Source: Pseudomonadota bacterium
GTDB taxonomy: Bacteria > Pseudomonadota > Alphaproteobacteria > Rhizobiales > Xanthobacteraceae
Direction of reading: 5' to 3'
Assembly: GCA_023387695.1 (NCBI GenBank)
Contig: JAEWHT010000455.1
Coordinates: 3,470-67,469 of the forward strand
Length of the DNA: 64,000 bases
Shown here piece after piece: positions 1 to 8,247 of the stretch; positions within the stretch are counted from its first letter, which is position 1; every line of letters starts with the position of its first letter. The notes beneath the pieces were generated by a model. That model saw only the letters and a list, made by a program, of their open reading frames with translations. It was not told where the DNA came from and made no database searches. The position numbers and the translations under genes are program-made.

Positions 1-273
1 CCGACCGCATCGCTCGACCCGGATACGGCCGACTGGGTGCGGGCGCACCTGGAGCGCTACCGCAAGGACAACAACGCCACCATTCTGCTGGCGTCGCACA
101 ACATGCTCGAGGTCGAGCGGCTCTGCGACCGCGTCATCATCATGAAGCGCGGCCGCGTCGAGGACGACGACACGCCGGACGCGATCATGGCCCGCTACAA
201 TCGCACCACGCTGGAAGAGGTGTTTTTGGACGTCGCGCGCGGGCGGGTGAACGGTGCGAAGGAGGGGGTGTGA
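1..273 (+). CDS. ABC transporter ATP-binding protein, C-terminal part (5' end outside window)
   Basis: The reading frame is open from the first base, so only about 90 C-terminal residues are present. They begin with PTASLDPDT, which is the segment just after the Walker B DE and contains the D-loop. The switch (H-loop) histidine follows in LLASHNM. Walker A and the signature motif must lie upstream of the window. The stop codon overlaps the start of the ABC-2 permease that follows (TGATG), so the two form one exporter. Homology is to the DrrA/NodI-type ATPase class. The substrate cannot be told from the sequence. Confidence 0.9.
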   Translation, partial: PTASLDPDTADWVRAHLERYRKDNNATILLASHNMLEVERLCDRVIIMKRGRVEDDDTPDAIMARYNRTTLEEVFLDVARGRVNGAKEGV

Positions 274-1091
274 TGACCGAACTCTCCCTCCACCGCGGCA
301 TCGCCGTCCACCGCATCGGCGCGATGATCCTGCGCTACTGGTATCTGCTGATGTCGTCCTGGCCGCGGCTGCTGGAGCTGCTGTACTGGCCGGCGCTTCA
401 GGTCATCACCTGGGGCTTCATCCAATATTACATCGCGCAGAACGCCAATTTCTTTGCGCGCGCCGGCGGCACGCTGATCGGTGCCGTCATCCTCTGGGAC
501 ATCCTGTTCCGTGGTCAGCTCGGGTTCTCCATCTCCTTCCTGGAGGAGATGTGGGCGCGCAACCTCGGCAACCTCATGATGAGTCCGCTGAAGCCGATCG
601 AGTTTTTGCTGTCCTTGACGGTGATGAGCCTGATCCGGCTTGCGATCGGCGTCATCCCGATGACGCTGCTGGCGCTGATCTTCTTTCACTTCAATATCTA
701 CAGCCTCGGCCTGCCGCTGATCGCCTTCTTCTGCAATCTGATCTTCACCAGTTGGTCGGTCGGCATCTTCGTTTCGGGTCTGGTGCTGCGGAACGGACTT
801 GGCGCCGAGAGCATCGTCTGGACCTTGATGTTCGCGATCATGCCGCTTGCCTGCATTTATTATCCGGTCAGCGTCTTGCCGCACTGGCTGCAATATATCG
901 CCTGGTTGCTGCCGCCGACCTACGTGTTCGAGGGGATGCGCGCGCTCCTGATCGAGAACACCTTCCGGACCGATTTGATGCTGGAAGCGTTAGCCATCAA
1001 CGCAGTGCTCTTGGTGGCTTCTTTTGGGGCATTTCTTGCCCTTTTGCGCAGCGCCAAGACCCACGGCTCGCTGCTCTCGGGTGGCGAATAA
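273..1091 (+). CDS. ABC-2 type transporter permease
   Basis: This 272-residue integral membrane protein has about six hydrophobic segments and the layout of ABC-2 exporter permeases (NodJ/DrrB-like). The conserved region runs ISFLEEMWARNL...LMMSPLKPIE. I chose ATG 273, which overlaps the upstream stop and has the ribosome-binding purine run GGAGGGGG a few bases before it; a GTG at 270 is the alternative. Together with the preceding ATPase it would make a complete exporter. The substrate is unknown; lipids, polysaccharides or drugs are the usual cargo of the family. Confidence 0.88.
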   Translation: MTELSLHRGIAVHRIGAMILRYWYLLMSSWPRLLELLYWPALQVITWGFIQYYIAQNANFFARAGGTLIGAVILWDILFRGQLGFSISFLEEMWARNLGNLMMSPLKPIEFLLSLTVMSLIRLAIGVIPMTLLALIFFHFNIYSLGLPLIAFFCNLIFTSWSVGIFVSGLVLRNGLGAESIVWTLMFAIMPLACIYYPVSVLPHWLQYIAWLLPPTYVFEGMRALLIENTFRTDLMLEALAINAVLLVASFGAFLALLRSAKTHGSLLSGGE

Positions 1092-1212
1092 CGTCACTTT
1101 CTCGTGGATTCAGACTGGTTTGTCTGTTGTGGCCACGTAGATGTACGGAACCATGCATTGACGCAATATTACGCATTCGGCAGTATGCTGCGATGCGAAG
1201 GGGATTTTGATC

Positions 1213-2541
1213 ATGCCGATTGGTGAGTTTGGCGGCGTACCGCTCCAGGCGAATGAAGGCAGCCCGGTCCTGACCACGCCGATGTACTGGATGTACGAGA
1301 TGGCGCACGCCTCTCTCAATCCGGCACGCGCCGTGACCGATGCGACCAAGCTTCTGTTTCAGAATCCACTGAACCCCTGGGCGCGTACCGAAGTCGGCAA
1401 GTCGGTCGCTGCGGCCTGCGAATTGTTCGAGCGCACCACGCGCCGTTACGGCAAGCCGGAATGGGGTCTCAACGACACCGAGGTCAACGGCATCCGCGTC
1501 CCCGTCGAGGTCCGCCCGGTCTGGGAAAAGCCGTTCTGCAGGCTGCTCTACTTCGATCGCAAGTTCACCCGTCCGCTGCGCAGCCCGCAGCCGCGCGTGC
1601 TGATCGTGGCGCCGATGTCCGGCCATTATGCGACGCTGCTCCGCGGTACGGTCGAGGCCTTCCTGCCGGCGCATGAGGTCTACATCACCGATTGGGCCGA
1701 TGCCCGCATGGTGCCCTTGAGCGAAGGCCGCTTCGATCTCGACGATTACATCGACTACGTCATCGAGATGCTGCACGTTCTCGGCGGCAACACCCATGTG
1801 CTGGCGGTTTGCCAGCCGTCGGTCCCCGTCGTTGCCGCTGTCTCGGTCATGGAAGCGCGTCGCGATCCCTTCGTGCCGACCTCGATGACGCTGATGGGTG
1901 GGCCGATCGATACCCGCCGCAATCCGACCGGCGTGAACCAACTCGCGCAGGAGCGCGGCATCGACTGGTTCCGCAACACCGTGATCACTAAGGTGCCGTT
2001 CCCGCATCCGGGTATGATGCGCGACGTCTATCCGGGCTTCCTGCAGCTCAACGGGTTCATCAGCATGAACCTCGACCGGCACATGGACGCTCACAAGCGC
2101 CTGTTCGCCAATCTGGTGAAGGGCGACGGCGACCTCGTCGACAAGCATCGCGATTTCTATGACGAATATCTCGCGGTGATGGATCTGTCGGCCGAGTATT
2201 ATCTGCAGACGGTCGACACCGTGTTCGTGAAGCATTCGCTGCCGAAGGGTGAGATGATGCATCGTGGAACCCTCGTCGATCCCTCCAAGGTCACGCGCGT
2301 TGCGCTGATGACGGTCGAAGGCGAGAACGACGACATCTCCGGCATCGGTCAGACCGAAGCAACGCACGGACTTTGCAGCGCGATTCCGGATCATCGTCGC
2401 GTTCATTACGTCCAGAAGGGCGTTGGGCATTACGGCGTGTTCAACGGTTCGCGCTTCAAGTCGGAAATCGTGCCGCGCATCCATGACTTCATGGTCTCGG
2501 CTGCGAATCCGAGCTCGTTGCAGGCGCTTGCCGCGGAATAA
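1213..2541 (+). CDS. phaZ: Intracellular polyhydroxyalkanoate (PHB) depolymerase
   Basis: This 442-residue cytoplasmic alpha/beta hydrolase mobilises stored poly-3-hydroxybutyrate. The N-terminal region with TTPMYWMYEM and RRYGKPEW is typical of the alphaproteobacterial intracellular PhaZ family. In place of a serine lipase box it has AVCQPSVP with Cys200, matching the cysteine nucleophile known in Ralstonia intracellular depolymerases. The acid is probably in EGENDDISG and the histidine in VGHYGVF. I chose ATG 1213; a TTG two codons upstream is less likely. The gene stands alone, with 121 bp to the preceding exporter gene, and is followed by a structured repeat rather than a T-tailed terminator. 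Confidence 0.93.
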   Translation: MPIGEFGGVPLQANEGSPVLTTPMYWMYEMAHASLNPARAVTDATKLLFQNPLNPWARTEVGKSVAAACELFERTTRRYGKPEWGLNDTEVNGIRVPVEVRPVWEKPFCRLLYFDRKFTRPLRSPQPRVLIVAPMSGHYATLLRGTVEAFLPAHEVYITDWADARMVPLSEGRFDLDDYIDYVIEMLHVLGGNTHVLAVCQPSVPVVAAVSVMEARRDPFVPTSMTLMGGPIDTRRNPTGVNQLAQERGIDWFRNTVITKVPFPHPGMMRDVYPGFLQLNGFISMNLDRHMDAHKRLFANLVKGDGDLVDKHRDFYDEYLAVMDLSAEYYLQTVDTVFVKHSLPKGEMMHRGTLVDPSKVTRVALMTVEGENDDISGIGQTEATHGLCSAIPDHRRVHYVQKGVGHYGVFNGSRFKSEIVPRIHDFMVSAANPSSLQALAAE

Positions 2542-2545
2542 ACAT

Positions 2546-2639
2546 AGCGTTTTCAAGCGAAGTGGCGTCCGGTTCGCGTAAAGAAAACGCGTCAAAAGAA
2601 GAAGCTAAAGCCGTTCCGATGACATCGGAACGGCTTTAG
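2546..2639. repeat. Composite structured intergenic repeat, copy 1
   Basis: A block of about 58 bp starts with gcgttttc (2547) and closes with gaaaacgc (2583-2590). Inside, gcgaa pairs with ttcgc around a ccgg-containing loop. Immediately after it comes a 35-bp near-perfect palindrome (2605-2639; arms ctaaagccgttccg). A second copy of the first block lies at 20610-20653, again followed by a hairpin but with unrelated arm sequence. The element begins five bases after the phaZ stop. It lacks a T-tract, so it is not a classical intrinsic terminator. Confidence 0.8.
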
Positions 2640-2935
2640 AATTTCGGCTTTCCCGTCAAGAATTCAGGCCCTGCCGGAGGCTTCGGGAGGGCCTGGTTCC
2701 CGCCAGATTCGAGGTATTTAGGTAGCCTTCTAGGAGTGAGTCCTACCTCACCCCTTGGGGGTGTCGCATGCGTCCAACGGGGGCGAAAAAAGCCGGTTCC
2801 AACCCCAGTCTGTAGGGTCTCCCGGACGCCAGACCCCTGTATATTGGGCAAATGATTTGTTTTTGCGCCGAGCGCTTTCCGTGGCGGCGGTTATGGCAGA
2901 ATCCGGGCGATCTCCTGCTCCCCGGACTGACAGAC
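2640..2935. other. Intergenic region with several hairpins; possible small RNA
   Basis: No convincing gene is seen here. Hairpin-forming segments include CAGGCCCT/AGGGCCTG (2665-2695), a cacccc/ggggtg hairpin near 2750 and gggtct/agaccc near 2817-2840. Read on the minus strand, the last hairpin is followed by ggttggaacc and a six-T run (near 2785-2800), which could end a short transcript. No promoter stands out. Part of this stretch may be the untranslated leader of the metallopeptidase gene. Confidence 0.3.
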
Positions 2936-3691
2936 ATGGCCACTCGCGCACTCCTCTATCGTCGGCCTCACGAACCGAAGACCCTTTTGATCTCCCACGG
3001 GTCGCAATTCTTTGCGATTCGGCTGCGCAGGCACCGCCGAGCGCGTCGCTACACGCTGCGAATACATCCGAGCGATCGCGAAGCCATCCTCACCATGCCG
3101 CCGCGCGGCACGTTGGCCGAAGCCAAGGACTTCGCGCAGCGTCACGGTGCGTGGATCGCGGCACGTCTTGGTCGTTTGCCGAAGGCCGCACCGTTCCAGC
3201 CTGGCACAGTGATACCGCTCCGCGGTGTTCCCCATCGCATCGTGCATCGCGCGGGCGAGCGCGGCACGGTGTGGACCGAGACGCGCGACAGCGGTGAACG
3301 CATTCTCTGCGTCGCCGGTGGCGTCGAGCACGCCGACCGCCGCGTCAGCGACTTCCTCAAGCGCGAGGCCCGCAAGGATCTGCAGCGTTCGTCGGAGACC
3401 CATGCCGCCGAGCTCGGCGTCAAGGTGAAGCGGCTCTCTATCCGCGATCAGTCCAGCCGCTGGGGCTCCTGCACCTCGGCGGGCTCGCTGTCGTTCTCCT
3501 GGCGCCTGATCCTCGCGCCGCCCTTCGTGCTCGACTATCTCGCCGCGCACGAGGTCGCCCATCTCGTCGAGATGAACCACTCGGCCCGCTTCTGGCGCGT
3601 CTGCGGCAAGATCTGTCCGTCGATGGAGCGCGCCAAGAAGTGGCTCGACACCTACGGCAACGACCTGCACCGGTACGGGGTCGAGGATTAG
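2936..3691 (+). CDS. YgjP/SprT-like (DUF45) zinc metallopeptidase
   Basis: This 251-residue protein belongs to the M48-related DUF45 family (YgjP, WLM-like fold). The zinc site is HEVAH (His205, Glu206, His209) with a further His215 in MNHSARFW, preceded by the family motif SSRWGSC. No signal peptide is present, so it should be cytosolic. I chose ATG 2936, where homologous N-termini begin (MATR-LLYRRP); an upstream ATG at 2852 would add 28 residues that do not look conserved. It converges with the penicillin-binding protein gene across a three-hairpin repeat. The physiological substrate is unknown. Confidence 0.85.
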   Translation: MATRALLYRRPHEPKTLLISHGSQFFAIRLRRHRRARRYTLRIHPSDREAILTMPPRGTLAEAKDFAQRHGAWIAARLGRLPKAAPFQPGTVIPLRGVPHRIVHRAGERGTVWTETRDSGERILCVAGGVEHADRRVSDFLKREARKDLQRSSETHAAELGVKVKRLSIRDQSSRWGSCTSAGSLSFSWRLILAPPFVLDYLAAHEVAHLVEMNHSARFWRVCGKICPSMERAKKWLDTYGNDLHRYGVED

Positions 3692-3707
3692 GCAACTACT
3701 CGCTGTC

Positions 3708-3803
3708 GTCGCCCGGCGTGACCGGGCGACCCAGTATTCCAGAGACAGTTGTCGCTAGACCGTGAGGTCTCGGCGTACTGGATTGCCCGCTTTCGCGGGC
3801 AAT
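3708..3803. repeat. Palindromic three-hairpin intergenic element
   Basis: The element contains GTCGCCCGG/CCGGGCGAC (3708-3730, loop cgtga) and ATTGCCCGC/GCGGGCAAT (3782-3803, loop tttc). The outer pair ccagta (3731) and tactgg (3776) can close a central arm around gaccgtgaggtc. It lies between the convergent metallopeptidase and PBP genes and could serve as a bidirectional transcription stop. The style matches repetitive palindromes common in Bradyrhizobium intergenic DNA. Confidence 0.7.
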
Positions 3804-3901
3804 GACAGCGGAGAGAGCGCACATTGCGCCACTGTCGTCGATCTACCCGCGATATCAATGACCTCGCGAATCCCACCGCGCTTCACGCCGCAATGCACAG
3901 G

Positions 3902-3927
3902 CTACTGTGCATGGGGTTGTTTTCGCG
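3902..3927 (-). repeat. 26-bp repeat just beyond a minus-strand stop codon (copy 1)
   Basis: The 26 bases beginning ctactgtgcatggggttg are identical to 47725-47750. Both copies lie 15-25 bp downstream of the stop codon of a minus-strand gene and in the same orientation relative to that gene. The role is unknown; a 3' end or repeat-insertion function is possible. Confidence 0.75.
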
Positions 3928-3942
3928 TTTTGCTTTGGAGTT

Positions 3943-6192
3943 CTATCGATTCCCGCCGAACAGCCGGTCCATCAGCCAGCCATCAAGCCCTGCGGCTGCT
4001 TCCGGCCGCGCGTTGACGTTGGTACGCGTCGGCGGTGGCGCGCGATAGCCGCCGTTGGTGACCTGCGCTGAAGCAGGGGGATATGCCGGCGCAGGGCCAG
4101 GCGCTGGTGCTGCGGCTTGCGTCGGCGGCGATATCTGCGATGAGATCTGCGCGAGGTTCGCCGGCCCCCAACTGGTTTGCAGGCTCGGAAGGGCTGCAAC
4201 CTGCACACCTTCGTGGGCCGCGCGCATGAAGCGGGTCCAGACTTCCACCGGCAGGCCGCCGCCGGTTGCCTTCTTGGTCGGCGAATTATCGTCGTTGCCG
4301 AGCCAGACGCCGGTGACGAGGTTCGAGGTGTAGCCGATAAACCAGGCGTCGCGATAATCCTGGCTGGTGCCAGTCTTGCCGGCCGCCTGCCAACCCGGGA
4401 TCTCGGCCTTCTTCGCCGTGCCCGATATCAGCGTCTCGCGCATCATCGTGTTCATCATGCCGACGTAGCGCGGATCGATCACCTGGTTATGTTCGTCGGC
4501 AGGCCGCATGTAGAGCAGCTTGCCGTCGAGCGTCTTGATCCGCGTCACTACGTGCGGCGTGGCTGCGAAGCCGCCATTGGCGAACGGCGCATAGGCGCCG
4601 ACCATCTCGACCACGGAGACTTCCGAGGTGCCGAGTGCGATCGAAGCGTTGGGCTCAAGCTTGGAGGAGATGCCGAGCCGGTGCGCAGTGCGCACCACGT
4701 TCTTCGGTCCGACCTCGAGGCCAAGACGGATGGCGACGGTGTTGAGCGAGTTGGCCAGCGCCTGAGTCAGCGTTACCGGGCCGAAATATTGATGCGTGTA
4801 GTTCTCGGGCTTCCAGCCCTTGACCTCGATCGGCGCATCCTGGCGGATCGTGTCGGGCGTCAGCCCTTGCTCCATCGCCGTCAGATAGACGAATGGCTTG
4901 AACGAGGAGCCCGGCTGGCGCTTGGCGGTGACCGCGCGGTTGTACTGGCTCTCGGAATAGTTCCGCCCACCCACCATGGCGCGCACGGCGCCGTCGGGTG
5001 TCATCGCCACCAGCGCGCCCTGGCTGACATCGAACTTCACGCTCTTGGCCGCGAGCTCGTCGATGATTGCGGCTTCCGCCACGGCCTGGAGCTTCGGATC
5101 GATCGTGGTCTCGACCTTGATGCTGTCGTCGATCTGGCCGACGAGATCGTCCAGCACCTCGCCGATCCAGTCGGCCACGTAGTTCACAGTGCCGGCACCG
5201 ACCGGCTTCACATTGTAGGAGGGATGGCCGATCGAGGCCTGGGCCTGCGCCTCGGTGATGAAGCTGGCGTCCGCCATCGCCGCGAGCACGACCCTCGCGC
5301 GCGCTTCCGCGCCTTCCGGGTTGCGGTTCGGCGCGAGCCGCGAGGGTGATTTGACGAGGCCCGCCAGCATCGCGGCTTCCGCGATCGTCACGTTCTTCGC
5401 CGGCTTGCCGAAATATTTCTGTGCGGCAGCTTCGACGCCGTAGGCGCCGGAGCCGAAATAGACGCGGTTGAGATAGAGCTCCAGGATCTCGTTCTTGGAA
5501 TGCTTGCGCTCGAGCCAGATCGCGAGCTCCGCCTCTTGCAGCTTGCGCGCCATGGTGCGTTCCTGCGTCAGGAACAGGTTTTTCGCGAGCTGCTGCGTCA
5601 GCGTCGAGCCGCCCTGCGACACGCCGCGATGGAGCAAATTGGTGACGAGCGCGCGCAGGATGCCGACGGGGTCGATACCGAAATGTGAATAGAAGCGGCG
5701 GTCTTCAATGGCGATGAAGGCCTTGGGTAGATAGGGCGGCAAATCCTTCAGCGCGACATTGGCGCCGGCCATCTCGCCGCGTTGCGCCAGCAAGGTGCCG
5801 TCGATGCCGACGATCTGGATCGTCGGCGGACGCTTGGGAATCTCCAGCGACTGGATCGGCGGCAGATGGGCGCCGACCCAGATCACGACGCCGATCACGG
5901 CGATCACGCCCCAAAGGCCCAGCACGGCGCCCCAATAGACGAGGCGGCCGAGGCCGGCGCTGATGGATGATCTCGATTTGCGCTTGGTGCCGTTGCTCTT
6001 GGCCTGTGCCTTGCGCTCGCGCGGCGGCTCCTCGTCGGCAGGCTCGCTTTTGCGCTTGGCGGAGGATTTTTTCGGCTTGTCGTCGCCGCCGCCGGGAACG
6101 CGGTCAGCCGCCGTCAGGCGCAGATCGGCGAGCGCCGCGGGCAAGCCGAACAACGGCTCCTTCCGCCCACCCTTTTTCTTTGCCGACCCCAT
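3943..6192 (-). CDS. Class A penicillin-binding protein 1A (bifunctional transglycosylase/transpeptidase)
   Basis: This 749-residue inner-membrane enzyme polymerises and cross-links peptidoglycan. A basic, low-complexity cytoplasmic tail (residues 1-80) precedes one membrane helix (about 86-107). The GT51 domain carries the catalytic glutamate in EDRRFYSHFGID (Glu163) and GGSTLTQQLAKNLFL. The transpeptidase domain has SSFK (Ser429, Lys432), SLN (482-484) and KTGT (606-609). The tail is Pro/Ala-rich and ends LMDRLFGGNR. I chose ATG 6192 over a TTG two codons upstream. A second, monofunctional transglycosylase (mtgA) lies at 43514. All catalytic residues are intact. Confidence 0.95.
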   Translation of the reverse strand: MGSAKKKGGRKEPLFGLPAALADLRLTAADRVPGGGDDKPKKSSAKRKSEPADEEPPRERKAQAKSNGTKRKSRSSISAGLGRLVYWGAVLGLWGVIAVIGVVIWVGAHLPPIQSLEIPKRPPTIQIVGIDGTLLAQRGEMAGANVALKDLPPYLPKAFIAIEDRRFYSHFGIDPVGILRALVTNLLHRGVSQGGSTLTQQLAKNLFLTQERTMARKLQEAELAIWLERKHSKNEILELYLNRVYFGSGAYGVEAAAQKYFGKPAKNVTIAEAAMLAGLVKSPSRLAPNRNPEGAEARARVVLAAMADASFITEAQAQASIGHPSYNVKPVGAGTVNYVADWIGEVLDDLVGQIDDSIKVETTIDPKLQAVAEAAIIDELAAKSVKFDVSQGALVAMTPDGAVRAMVGGRNYSESQYNRAVTAKRQPGSSFKPFVYLTAMEQGLTPDTIRQDAPIEVKGWKPENYTHQYFGPVTLTQALANSLNTVAIRLGLEVGPKNVVRTAHRLGISSKLEPNASIALGTSEVSVVEMVGAYAPFANGGFAATPHVVTRIKTLDGKLLYMRPADEHNQVIDPRYVGMMNTMMRETLISGTAKKAEIPGWQAAGKTGTSQDYRDAWFIGYTSNLVTGVWLGNDDNSPTKKATGGGLPVEVWTRFMRAAHEGVQVAALPSLQTSWGPANLAQISSQISPPTQAAAPAPGPAPAYPPASAQVTNGGYRAPPPTRTNVNARPEAAAGLDGWLMDRLFGGNR

Positions 6193-6357
6193 ACGCAAAA
6201 CGCCCGGTCACCCCGCCCCGCCGCACGCTAGCGGTCGCTGTTTAAGGCCCGGTTACCCCGAAGTTAACGCGTGATTAGGAGGTACGGCATTCGCTTCCCG
6301 CAGTTCCGCTTGTTTGGCGCCGGCGCTAGGATCGCAGGCAGTACAAGAGGGAACACC

Positions 6358-6783
6358 ATGGGCCACATCGATCCGACCAAGGACATCTTCGCGCAATTCC
6401 GGGAGAATGACCGCCCCGGCCCGATCCACATGCTCAACCTGGTGCGCCTGCGCAAGGAGGCGGCCTATCCCGATGGCCGCAAGGCGAGCGGCGCGGAAGC
6501 CTACGCGGCCTATGGTCGGGAGAGCGGCCCGGTGTTCGAACGGCTCGGCGGCCGCATCGTCTGGCAAGGCAGGTTCGAGCTGATGCTGATCGGCCCGCAG
6601 GAGGAACGCTGGGACCACTGCTTCATCGCCGAATACCCGAGCGTCTCAGCCTTCGTGGAGATGATCCGCGATCCCGTCTATCGCGAAGCGGTGAAGCACC
6701 GCCAGGCCGCGGTGGAGGATTCGCGCCTGATCCGGCACGCCGTGCTGCCGGTGGGGAAGAATTTTGGAGAGATACCGGCGTAG
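6358..6783 (+). CDS. DUF1330 domain protein
   Basis: This 141-residue soluble protein has the dimeric alpha/beta ferredoxin-like DUF1330 fold, recognised from PIHMLNLVRLRKEA near the start and the FIAEYPSVSAFVEMIRDP..Y segment later. It is probably cytosolic with no known reaction. ATG 6358 is preferred because AAGAGG lies seven bases upstream; an upstream in-frame start at 6271 is poorly supported. It stands alone and converges on a LivK-like gene across a bidirectional terminator. Confidence 0.8.
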   Translation: MGHIDPTKDIFAQFRENDRPGPIHMLNLVRLRKEAAYPDGRKASGAEAYAAYGRESGPVFERLGGRIVWQGRFELMLIGPQEERWDHCFIAEYPSVSAFVEMIRDPVYREAVKHRQAAVEDSRLIRHAVLPVGKNFGEIPA

Positions 6784-6799
6784 GTACTCCCCAAACAAA

Positions 6800-6823
6800 A
6801 TCGGCGGCCCGCAGGCCGCCGAT
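6800..6823. terminator. Bidirectional intrinsic terminator between convergent genes
   Basis: A perfect 10-bp stem, atcggcggcc/ggccgccgat, has the loop cgca. On the plus strand it is followed by tgcgttt. On the minus strand it is followed by TTTTGTTT. It sits 16 bp after the DUF1330 stop and 20 bp after the LivK-like stop, so it can end both transcripts. Confidence 0.85.
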
Positions 6824-6843
6824 TGCGTTTCAGAGGTCTTCGA

Positions 6844-8067
6844 CTAACCCGCCGGGCCGTCCTCGAGGATCGGGCCGAACAGCTCCCAACGCTCGCCGTT
6901 GAACTTCATCATCTGAAGCTGCTTGTTGACGCGGTAGTCGGTCGGCGAAGTATTGGCCTTGATGCCGGGAAGCGCGGTGTCCCAGGCGAAGTCTTTCAGC
7001 GAGGTTGCTTGCTTCATGACGTTCTCGCGCGTGAGATCGTCTCCGCACTGCTTCAGCACATACGCCAGCAACTGCGCCGTGGCGTAGCCATAGGTGTTGA
7101 AGTTCGAGTCCTTGTCGCCATCGGGATAGTACTTGGCCATGAAGTCGAAATACTTCTTCAGGCCGGCGTCGTCCTTCCAGGTCGGATCAAGCGGCTCCTT
7201 GCCGTAGTTGACGCTGATCAGTCCCTTGGCGGCCTCGAAGCCTGCCGGCTTCAGCACCGCGCCGACCGAGGTGGCGTTGATGTCGACGATCTGCGTCGGG
7301 TGCCAGTCCATCTCGGCGATCTTCTTGATCGCCTGTGCTGCCTGCTTCGGCGTCGTCGCGCTGAAGAACAGGTCGGCACCGGCGTCCTTGATCTTGAGGA
7401 TCTGCGAATCGACGGTGGGATCGGAGACCTCGTAGGACGCTTCGGTCACGATCATCTTGGCGGCTTTGTCACCGAGGCCGGCCTTGAGGCCGTTCAGATA
7501 GTCCTTGCCGAGGTCGTCGTTCTGATAGAGCACGCCGACCTTGGCGTTCGGATGCTCCTTCAGAATGTACTGACCGTAGATGCGGCCTTCGACGAAGTAA
7601 TTCGGGTTGAAGCCCATGGTCCAGGGGAAGTTCTTCGGATCGGTGAACCGCGAGGCACCGGTCGCCGCGAACAGTTGCGGCACCTTCTTGGAATTGAGAT
7701 ATTTCTGCACGGCCGCGTTCACCGGCGTGCCGATGATCTGGAAGGTCAGCAGCACCTCGTCGCTTTCGACGAGCTTGCGAATTTGCTCCACGGCCTTCGG
7801 CGGCGAATAGGCGTCGTCATATTGGATCAGGTTGATCTTGCGGCCGTTGATGCCGCCCTGCTCATTGATCATCTTGAAATAGGCGGCCTGGGTCTTGCCG
7901 ATCGACGAATAGGCCGACGCCGGTCCCGAGAACGGCATGGTCTGTCCGATCTTGATCTCGGTGTCGCTGGCGCCCGGATCATATTTCTTCTGGGCATTGG
8001 CCGCAGAGACCGACAGCGCCAAGGTCAGCGCCGTTGCCGTGGCCAGATGCAGAATCCCATTCCTCAT
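6844..8067 (-). CDS. Branched-chain amino acid type ABC transporter substrate-binding protein (paralogue 1)
   Basis: This 407-residue periplasmic binding protein of the Leu/Ile/Val (LivK, Peripla_BP_6) class starts with a signal peptide ending near SAANAQ. It then has IKIGQTMPFSGPASAYS and GGINGRKINLI, typical of the family. It is closely similar to the next gene over its whole length. No permease or ATPase gene lies beside it, so it probably feeds a transporter encoded elsewhere. I chose ATG 8067, since it starts the signal peptide directly. The ligand may be an amino acid, an amide or an aromatic acid; the sequence alone does not decide. Confidence 0.92.
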   Translation of the reverse strand: MRNGILHLATATALTLALSVSAANAQKKYDPGASDTEIKIGQTMPFSGPASAYSSIGKTQAAYFKMINEQGGINGRKINLIQYDDAYSPPKAVEQIRKLVESDEVLLTFQIIGTPVNAAVQKYLNSKKVPQLFAATGASRFTDPKNFPWTMGFNPNYFVEGRIYGQYILKEHPNAKVGVLYQNDDLGKDYLNGLKAGLGDKAAKMIVTEASYEVSDPTVDSQILKIKDAGADLFFSATTPKQAAQAIKKIAEMDWHPTQIVDINATSVGAVLKPAGFEAAKGLISVNYGKEPLDPTWKDDAGLKKYFDFMAKYYPDGDKDSNFNTYGYATAQLLAYVLKQCGDDLTRENVMKQATSLKDFAWDTALPGIKANTSPTDYRVNKQLQMMKFNGERWELFGPILEDGPAG

Positions 8068-8199
8068 TCGCAATTCCCTCGATGTGTTATTGGCGGATGG
8101 TCTGCCGGGCACACTGCTGCGCACCCGACGCCATCGCTGGGCGCGAGTGTGAAGGAACCATTGTTGCAACGCAAGGTGGGGTGGCGCTGGCAGTTCGTA

Positions 8200-8228
8200 G
8201 GGTGGGTCACGTTAAGCTTAACCCACCC
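8200..8228. repeat. Short palindromic intergenic repeat (gggtgggt / acccaccc)
   Basis: Arms gggtgggt (8200-8207) and acccaccc (8221-8228) surround an inner taagctta palindrome. The element lies between the two tandem binding-protein genes and resembles the gggtggatta palindrome at 47601-47683. Confidence 0.6.
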
Positions 8229-8247
8229 CACGAAATCGCTCGCGAGA

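Noticed and set aside
1157..1190. Sigma-70 promoter before phaZ
   Set aside because: TTGACG is a fair -35, but no -10 sequence sits at the right spacing.
997..2595. Long minus-strand open frame opposite phaZ
   Set aside because: It runs antisense to a clearly coding gene, has no recognisable domain, and its composition (rich in Arg, His, Asp) is typical of shadow frames in high-GC DNA.
2605..2639. Palindrome after phaZ as a rho-independent terminator
   Set aside because: There is no T-run on either side. It is better described as the tail of the composite repeat, although it may still slow transcription.
2852..2935. Upstream ATG for the metallopeptidase
   Set aside because: The added 28 residues show no conservation pattern, and homologous proteins start at the MATR-type sequence.
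3708..3803. Attachment site or integration scar
   Set aside because: The element is palindromic and repeat-like, and no integrase or tRNA gene is nearby.
4177..5349. Plus-strand open frame of 390 codons opposite the PBP1A gene
   Set aside because: The PBP1A frame has every catalytic motif; this is its antisense shadow.
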